Position numbers and translations under genes: made by a program. Shown piece by piece: positions 1-3,530 of a DNA stretch of 5,663 nucleotides. How positions within the stretch are numbered: the first letter of the stretch is position 1; each line of letters starts with the position of its first letter. Under the pieces are notes generated by a model that did not search any database, was not told where the DNA came from, and saw only the letters and a program-made list of their open reading frames with translations. The DNA lies in NCBI GenBank assembly GCA_031254255.1, contig JAIRUT010000040.1:1-5663 (forward strand). Direction: 5' to 3'. Source of the DNA: Coriobacteriales bacterium. GTDB taxonomy: Bacteria; Actinomycetota; Coriobacteriia; Coriobacteriales; UBA8131.

Positions 1-7
1 AGTTCTA

Positions 8-631
8 TCAGCCAGTTCCCTGGGTGATATAGAGTAGGCGGTTTTGATAGGCTTCACCACCCAGTTCGAAGGCTATGGTCGATCCGAAGTTGATTTTAAA
101 GCGCCAGAGGGACTCTGTGGGAATTCCGAGCAACTCCTCCAGTAGCGCTCTTATCACACCGCCGTGGGTGATCAAGGCGACGTTTCGCTGGTAGCTCAAA
201 TGGTGGCTTTGTTGACTTGATTCCAGCTCTTGCTTCAGCAGTTCATCGAGAAGGTTGCGCACGCGTTTTTGGACGATCCCGAAACTCTCTCCATTAGGTG
301 TGGTGTTTTGTACATAGTCAGCTGACCAAGCGTCGAAGGTCGCCCGATCTATCTGATCCCACGGCAGACCTTCCCAATCTCCGAAACTCATTTCCAGTAG
401 GCGTTCATCCACTTGATAGTTATCAGTCAGGGATTGAGCCAGCTTCTGGCAGCGTTGCAGGGGGGAACTCAACCAAAGGCCGACTGCCTGAAGCTCATCG
501 GGTGACAACTGGTCTCGCAGTGTTTCCGCCGACTCAGACAGCACATCAGGAGTTACGTCCAAGTCCTTATGGCCGTAGCAGATCCCTTTGAAACCTAGAG
601 GCTGGGGGTGTCTAATAGCAAGCAATTTCAT
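8..631 (-). CDS. cobC: CobC-like alpha-ribazole phosphatase (histidine phosphatase family)
   Basis: This 207-residue protein belongs to the histidine phosphatase (phosphoglycerate mutase-like) superfamily. The expected catalytic residues are present: the N-terminal R7-H8 with the phospho-accepting His, R60 in the SSPLQRC segment, E80 in the L-E-M-x-F-G-x-W-E-G block, and H156 in the THGG motif. The segment G-I-C-Y-G (16-20) followed by D24 resembles alpha-ribazole phosphatases. That family dephosphorylates alpha-ribazole 5'-phosphate, or adenosylcobalamin 5'-phosphate, in the cytoplasm late in B12 synthesis. The residue after the catalytic His is Pro (RHP) where many relatives have Gly or Thr. 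The superfamily is promiscuous, so the specific role rests mainly on its position downstream of cobT and cobS on the same strand, 127 bases after cobS. The ATG at 631 is preceded by a weak AGG (643-641) with a 9-base spacer and gives a start right at the family's N-terminal beta-strand. Length is normal for the family. Confidence 0.88.
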   Translation of the reverse strand: MKLLAIRHPQPLGFKGICYGHKDLDVTPDVLSESAETLRDQLSPDELQAVGLWLSSPLQRCQKLAQSLTDNYQVDERLLEMSFGDWEGLPWDQIDRATFDAWSADYVQNTTPNGESFGIVQKRVRNLLDELLKQELESSQQSHHLSYQRNVALITHGGVIRALLEELLGIPTESLWRFKINFGSTIAFELGGEAYQNRLLYITQGTG

Positions 632-738
632 CTCAGTTTACCTGGTGTTCCAGCATGAGAGCACAAGCTCATCTCGTTTTACTATGACTGGGTGCATACT
701 GACTTGCGTGTAATCGAACCGAATGAAAGCCATATTCA

Positions 739-764
739 CTATCACTCACACCTATCACTCACAC
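739..764. repeat. Perfect 13-bp tandem duplication across the cobS stop codon
   Basis: CTATCACTCACAC occurs at 739-751 and again, head to tail with no gap, at 752-764. The right-hand copy contains the complement of the cobS stop codon (759-761). Read on the minus strand, the gene ends in GTG TGA and the rest of the repeat is non-coding. It looks like a small slippage or duplication event in the cobS-cobC spacer. Confidence 0.9.
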
Positions 765-1619
765 TCCAGCCAGTCCGATAACACTAATCGTTGCCAGTAT
801 GGCTATGTATGTGAAGACTTCGATAATCTGTTGGGTGGCTCCCAGACAATCGCCCGTGTAGCCTCCGAGGCGTTTGTTGAACCAAGCTCCGAGTAGCCAG
901 CGGATCAGCAGGGCCACTGGCACAGCCAAAAACCACCAGGGGCGGAACCAGAGCAGGCCCACAAAGGGTAGCAACCAAATAAAGCTGACCAGCAGGTCAC
1001 TTGCCAAAACCTTCTGAGTGGCAGATTTGACCTTGCTGGTCTGATCGCTGCTGGGGCGGGCGTATTCATCGGTGAACATGATCGTGACTACTGAGAATCG
1101 GCTCAGCACGTTGGCAAAGACCACCGCCACCAGTCCAAACCAAGGTTCAGCGACAATCAGGGCGGCCAACGCAGCAATCTTCACCGCGAAGAGCAGGACC
1201 AGTCCGATTACTGCAAAGGCACCAACTCGGGAGTCCTTCATGATTTCCAGAGCACGGGTAGAGGCAGCACCGCTGCCCAGGCCATCGCAGATATCACCGA
1301 ATCCATCCTCATGAAAGGCTCCGGTAGCAAGTACGCCAGCGGCCAATCCAAGTATCACGGCCACTGATATGGGCAAGATGAAGGCAGCAAGTCCGATGAC
1401 GGCAGCGACAATCACGCCCACGACCCAGCCAACAACTGGAAAGTAGCGGATAGAATGTGCCATCAGATACTCAGAATAGCCTGTCCATTTTGGGCAGGGG
1501 ATGCGTGTGTAGAACATCAAAGCCGTGAAGAAGAGGCGTAGCTCACGAGCCAGGGGGTTGGACTTCCCGCCCTCTTGGTCCGATTCATTCCTCTTCTTCT
1601 CGGGCATGATATCTTTCAT
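759..1619 (-). CDS. cobS: Adenosylcobinamide-GDP ribazoletransferase (cobalamin synthase)
   Basis: CobS is an integral inner-membrane enzyme that joins alpha-ribazole (or its 5'-phosphate) to adenosylcobinamide-GDP, giving adenosylcobalamin (phosphate) and GMP. Family hallmarks are visible: the L-R-L-F-F-T-A-L-M-F-Y-T-R-I-P start block (27-41), the acidic motif H103-E-D105-G-F-G-D109-I-C-D112-G, the M-K-D-S-R-V-G-A block (127-134) and the C-terminal G-G-Y-T-G-D-C-L-G-A (252-261) before a last hydrophobic segment. Several strongly hydrophobic stretches (about 62-100, 136-182, 208-243 and 267-285) fit a polytopic membrane protein. At 286 residues it is longer than the roughly 245-260 typical of the family. 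The excess is a hydrophilic, charged N-terminus of about 25 residues. The ATG at 1619 overlaps the cobT stop by one base (TAATG), which supports that start. A second in-frame ATG at 1607 (M5) is an alternative. Confidence 0.96.
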   Translation of the reverse strand: MKDIMPEKKRNESDQEGGKSNPLARELRLFFTALMFYTRIPCPKWTGYSEYLMAHSIRYFPVVGWVVGVIVAAVIGLAAFILPISVAVILGLAAGVLATGAFHEDGFGDICDGLGSGAASTRALEIMKDSRVGAFAVIGLVLLFAVKIAALAALIVAEPWFGLVAVVFANVLSRFSVVTIMFTDEYARPSSDQTSKVKSATQKVLASDLLVSFIWLLPFVGLLWFRPWWFLAVPVALLIRWLLGAWFNKRLGGYTGDCLGATQQIIEVFTYIAILATISVIGLAGV

Positions 1620-2668
1620 TACTTCTTATCAGCGGCTTCCGGCTCTCCTGTGGAGACTCCGGCATCCTCAAAACTGGCCATATCGCGCAGGAAAACCAGG
1701 GCGCTTTGGATCACCGGATAGGCCACGGCGCAACCGGAACCCTCGCCAAGGCGCATCTTCAGGTGCAGCAGCGGGCGGGCTTCCAGGTAATCCAGCAGCT
1801 TGGCATGGCCGGGCTCGCCGGACTCATGGCAGAATATTGCATTGTCCAGGATGTTCGGTTCGATGGAGCGGGCTGCCAGCAGTGCTGAACTGGCCACGAA
1901 ACCATCGATCATCAGGATGCGTCCCGTCCTGTAGGCCTGAAGCATGGCCCCAGCCATCTGGGCGATCTCAAATCCGCCGAACATCTGCAGGGTCTCGCGG
2001 GCATCCTTTGGTTTGGGATGGGCATTTTGCACCGCTGTCAGGATCTCGACCTTCTTGGCCAAGCCTTCACCGATCAAGCCAGTGCCCGGGCCCACACAGT
2101 CCGCAATCGGCAGACCGGTGAAGGCGCTGACCAGCAGGCTGGCCGAACTGGTGTTGCCGATTCCCAACTCACCAAAACCGATGATCGTGGACTTTGGGGA
2201 GACGTTCTTGTCAACTACCTCGGCACCGGCTTCCAAGCACTTGTCGACAGCCTCGGGGGTCATCGCGTCACCCTTGAGGGCGTTGTTCGTTCCTGGCCCC
2301 ATCCAGTGGTCAATCATTCCCTCGGGATGCTCATCCGGCCAGTCAACGCCGGAGTCTACCACCACGACCTCGATGCCGTTTTGCTTGCTGAAGACATTGA
2401 TTCCAGCGCCACCGGCTAAGATGTTCCAAGCCATCTGGGGTGAGACTTCACGTGGATAGGCACTGACGGCCTCCTCGGTAAGGCCATGGTCGGCCGCAAA
2501 GACGATGATTGTCGGATCTACCAACTTTGGAGTCAGGGTTTGCTGGATGCGGCAGAGTTGTGCCGCCAATGTTTCCAGATCCCCGAGTGCGCCCCGAGGC
2601 TTGGTTTTGCCATCAATTTTGTTTTGGATCTGCTCGTCCAGGTTCAACTGTGCATCTGCTGGGCTCAT
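1619..2668 (-). CDS. cobT: Nicotinate-nucleotide--dimethylbenzimidazole phosphoribosyltransferase
   Basis: CobT transfers phosphoribose from nicotinate mononucleotide to 5,6-dimethylbenzimidazole (or another lower-ligand base), making alpha-ribazole 5'-phosphate in the cytoplasm. The 349-residue length is typical. Visible family blocks are K-T-K-P-R-G-A-L-G (21-29), F-A-A-D-H-G (57-62), Y-P-R-E-V-S (71-76), G-F-G-E-L-G-I-G-N-T (164-173), G-G-F-E-I-A-x-M-A-G-A (231-241) and L-G-E-G-S-G (307-312). E309 in the last block aligns with the known catalytic Glu of Salmonella CobT. The start is well supported by AGGAGG at 2685-2680, 11 bases before the ATG. It is the first gene of the minus-strand group. 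Its stop shares a base with the cobS start, so the two are probably translated in a coupled way. The C-terminal tail after about residue 333 is acidic, low in complexity and probably disordered. Confidence 0.97.
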   Translation of the reverse strand: MSPADAQLNLDEQIQNKIDGKTKPRGALGDLETLAAQLCRIQQTLTPKLVDPTIIVFAADHGLTEEAVSAYPREVSPQMAWNILAGGAGINVFSKQNGIEVVVVDSGVDWPDEHPEGMIDHWMGPGTNNALKGDAMTPEAVDKCLEAGAEVVDKNVSPKSTIIGFGELGIGNTSSASLLVSAFTGLPIADCVGPGTGLIGEGLAKKVEILTAVQNAHPKPKDARETLQMFGGFEIAQMAGAMLQAYRTGRILMIDGFVASSALLAARSIEPNILDNAIFCHESGEPGHAKLLDYLEARPLLHLKMRLGEGSGCAVAYPVIQSALVFLRDMASFEDAGVSTGEPEAADKK

Positions 2669-2679
2669 GGGACATCCAA

Positions 2680-2685
2680 CCTCCT
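2680..2685 (-). promoter_or_regulatory. Ribosome binding site of cobT
   Basis: The minus strand reads AGGAGG, 11 bases upstream of the ATG at 2668. A nearer ATG at 2675 is in a different frame and opens nothing recognisable, so this site supports the 2668 start. Confidence 0.8.
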
Positions 2686-2764
2686 AAATATCTTGAATGT
2701 ATTATTTTGAAACTGGTCATTGGCTGTTTTAAGGCAGTAGATTAGCTATCTGATCAGAATCCGT

Positions 2765-2792
2765 TTGCATTTGCTCTGATGCGTAAATGCAA
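2765..2792. repeat. Inverted repeat / hairpin upstream of cobT
   Basis: TTGCATTT (2765-2772) and AAATGCAA (2785-2792) are perfect 8-bp arms. One G-T and one C-G pair extend the stem inward to 10, leaving an 8-base loop. It lies about 100 bases upstream of the cobT start. It could be a hairpin in the cobT leader or a regulator binding site, and the sequence alone does not decide. Confidence 0.6.
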
Positions 2793-2817
2793 GCCATCAG
2801 CATTTTAACTCTAAAAC

Positions 2818-2838
2818 TGTATCTTTTGTTTTGATACA
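2818..2838. repeat. Small inverted repeat TGTATC / GATACA
   Basis: TGTATC (2818-2823) and GATACA (2833-2838) flank a 9-base T-rich spacer. Read on the minus strand, the second arm is followed by GTTTT, so it could act as a weak stem-loop there. The stem is short and A/T-rich, and the function is unknown. Confidence 0.4.
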
Positions 2839-2841
2839 AAA

Positions 2842-2853
2842 CCTATTAATAGG
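2842..2853. repeat. 12-bp perfect palindrome CCTATTAATAGG
   Basis: This sequence is identical to its own reverse complement. It lies just beyond the TGTATC/GATACA repeat, between the divergent genes. Its shape suits a dimeric DNA-binding protein, but in AT-rich DNA a palindrome of this length is only modest evidence for an operator. Confidence 0.45.
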
Positions 2854-2995
2854 AGCCGCCCTGAAATTTTATGTGAATACTTTATACTTACTCGGAAATG
2901 TCAAATTTTGCATACATTTTGAATAATAATAAAGAGTAATTGAATTAGCGCAAAATATAACTAAAAATAAGTAAAAAATAGTGAAATTCAACAAT

Positions 2996-3024
2996 TTGAC
3001 AGATTGTGAAGAAATACCTATGAT
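2996..3024 (+). promoter_or_regulatory. Sigma-70 type promoter of the peptide-transporter operon
   Basis: A perfect -35 hexamer TTGACA (2996-3001) and a five-of-six -10 hexamer TATGAT (3019-3024) are separated by exactly 17 bp. Transcription would start near 3031, leaving a 5' untranslated leader of about 70 bases before the ATG at 3101. The A-rich run just upstream (about 2961-2991) could act as an UP-type element. This is the strongest promoter-like match I see in the window. Confidence 0.8.
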
Positions 3025-3030
3025 TCATAC

Positions 3031-3044
3031 ATAGTTCGAACTAT
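3031..3044. promoter_or_regulatory. 14-bp perfect palindrome at the predicted transcription start (possible operator)
   Basis: ATAGTTCGAACTAT is fully self-complementary. It begins about seven bases after the -10 box, so it covers the expected +1 and early transcribed bases. A repressor bound here would block initiation, and if transcribed it could fold as a small 5' hairpin. No regulator gene is in the window. The operator role is inferred from position and symmetry. Confidence 0.55.
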
Positions 3045-3087
3045 AGGGGAATTATTCAAAAAGGCCATATTAGTAGCTAATTGATTG

Positions 3088-3094
3088 AGAGGAG
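3088..3094 (+). promoter_or_regulatory. Ribosome binding site of the peptide gene
   Basis: AGAGGAG ends six bases before the ATG at 3101. It is a strong site at near-optimal spacing and the main support for translation of this short ORF. Confidence 0.8.
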
Positions 3095-3100
3095 TAATTT

Positions 3101-3310
3101 ATGACAGAACTCAAGTATGATGCTGCTCAATTTAAGTCGCTTGACTGTGACGAGATGTATGAGTTTGATGCTGGCGCAATCAGTCTGAATATTACGAAGC
3201 TCGTCACCAATGCAGTGGCGCTCGGTGTTGCCGGTCTGGTTGCTGTTATGCAGGCTGTTACCGTAATTACCGGTCAGTTTGCTGCCGCATTTGGCACCAA
3301 TAAGATCTAG
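3101..3310 (+). CDS. Putative secreted peptide precursor with double-glycine-like leader (bacteriocin- or microcin-like)
   Basis: This is a 69-residue ORF with a strong promoter and ribosome binding site, 220 bases upstream of a C39-peptidase ABC exporter. Residues 1-25 are hydrophilic and acidic and match the double-glycine leader pattern: L14, E18, M19, F22, A24-G25 correspond to positions -12, -8, -7, -4, -2 and -1 if cleavage follows G25. Cleavage after the G25-A26 pair is the alternative. The remaining 43-44 residues have no Cys, Asp, Glu, Arg, His, Pro, Trp or Tyr, and only K33 and K68 are charged. Residues 34-57 are long and hydrophobic enough to span a membrane. Alanines 40, 44, 48 and 52 and valines 35, 39, 43 and 47 fall at every fourth residue, which would form adjacent helix faces. 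The only Cys (C16) is in the leader, so a lanthipeptide or disulfide-bonded core is unlikely. I recognise no named family. Function as an unmodified class II-like bacteriocin is inferred from the leader and neighbour. Confidence 0.75.
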   Translation: MTELKYDAAQFKSLDCDEMYEFDAGAISLNITKLVTNAVALGVAGLVAVMQAVTVITGQFAAAFGTNKI

Positions 3311-3329
3311 AGACACTATAGCTGCAGTT

Positions 3330-3337
3330 AAAGGAGG
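3330..3337 (+). other. Strong Shine-Dalgarno-like sequence without a start codon
   Basis: AAAGGAGG lies 20 bases after the peptide-gene stop. No ATG, GTG or TTG follows within the usual 5-13 bases, so it does not appear to serve a gene. It may be a remnant of a lost second small ORF, or chance in a purine-rich stretch. Confidence 0.4.
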
Positions 3338-3350
3338 GTACCTTCGTCGG

Positions 3351-3385
3351 CTACCACCTCACGACAGTCTGCTGTGAGGTGGTAG
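3351..3385 (+). terminator. Intergenic stem-loop between peptide gene and transporter (attenuator or processing hairpin)
   Basis: CTACCACCTCAC (3351-3362) and GTGAGGTGGTAG (3374-3385) form a perfect 12-bp stem with an 11-base loop. Only three T follow, so it is weaker than a classical intrinsic terminator. Its place between a small peptide gene and its exporter fits partial termination or 3'-end stabilisation, giving more peptide mRNA than transporter mRNA. The structure is clear; the role is inferred. Confidence 0.7.
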
Positions 3386-3515
3386 TTTGAGGTTAGTGTG
3401 CCCATACAAGGACGATGCAAGCAAACGATGCACATCTCAGCGTATCAGAATGTTCATCTAAGCTTACTTGTGCCGCTATTCGTATTGGATAGTTGATACT
3501 TCTAAAGGGGTCATC

Positions 3516-3520
3516 AGAGG
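3516..3520 (+). promoter_or_regulatory. Weak ribosome binding site of the transporter gene
   Basis: AGAGG lies 10 bases before the ATG at 3531. It is weaker than the site of the peptide gene, consistent with lower transporter expression. An AAAGGGG slightly further upstream is too distant to be preferred. Confidence 0.5.
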
Positions 3521-3530
3521 CAGTTGGAAA

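Larger units (their letters stand above)
2669..3100. other. AT-rich divergent intergenic region
   Basis: This stretch of about 430 bases between cobT and the peptide gene contains no ORF that I can support. It is much richer in A and T than the genes either side, most strongly at 2860-2990. It holds the cobT ribosome binding site, three inverted repeats nearer the cobT side (2765-2792, 2818-2838, 2842-2853), and the promoter, palindrome and ribosome binding site of the plus-strand peptide gene. I could not find a convincing minus-strand promoter for cobT, and no cobalamin riboswitch B12-box is apparent on the minus strand. Confidence 0.8.

Noticed and set aside
1944..2459. 171-codon open frame on the plus strand
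   Set aside because: It lies wholly antisense inside cobT, whose motifs and frame are certain. Long antisense frames are common in GC-rich coding DNA.
2818..2838. Intrinsic terminator from the TGTATC/GATACA repeat
   Set aside because: The stem is only 6 bp and A/T-rich, and no gene ends near it, so a terminator call is not supported.
2669..2880. Cobalamin riboswitch upstream of cobT
   Set aside because: I looked on the minus strand for a B12-box-like segment and the usual conserved blocks and did not see them. A covariance search would be decisive.
3101..3310. Lanthipeptide or other cysteine-crosslinked RiPP
   Set aside because: The core has no cysteine and no modifying enzyme is present in the window.
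3101..3310. Holin or toxin of a toxin-antitoxin pair
   Set aside because: The hydrophobic stretch would allow it, but the acidic leader pattern and the adjacent C39 exporter explain the ORF better, and there is no antitoxin-like neighbour.
3415..3492. 25-residue ORF (starting MQANDAH) with two cysteines between the stem-loop and the transporter
   Set aside because: The purine run AAGGA is only two bases from the ATG, too close to work well, and there is no leader pattern. Its length is what chance gives, so I do not call it as a second peptide.
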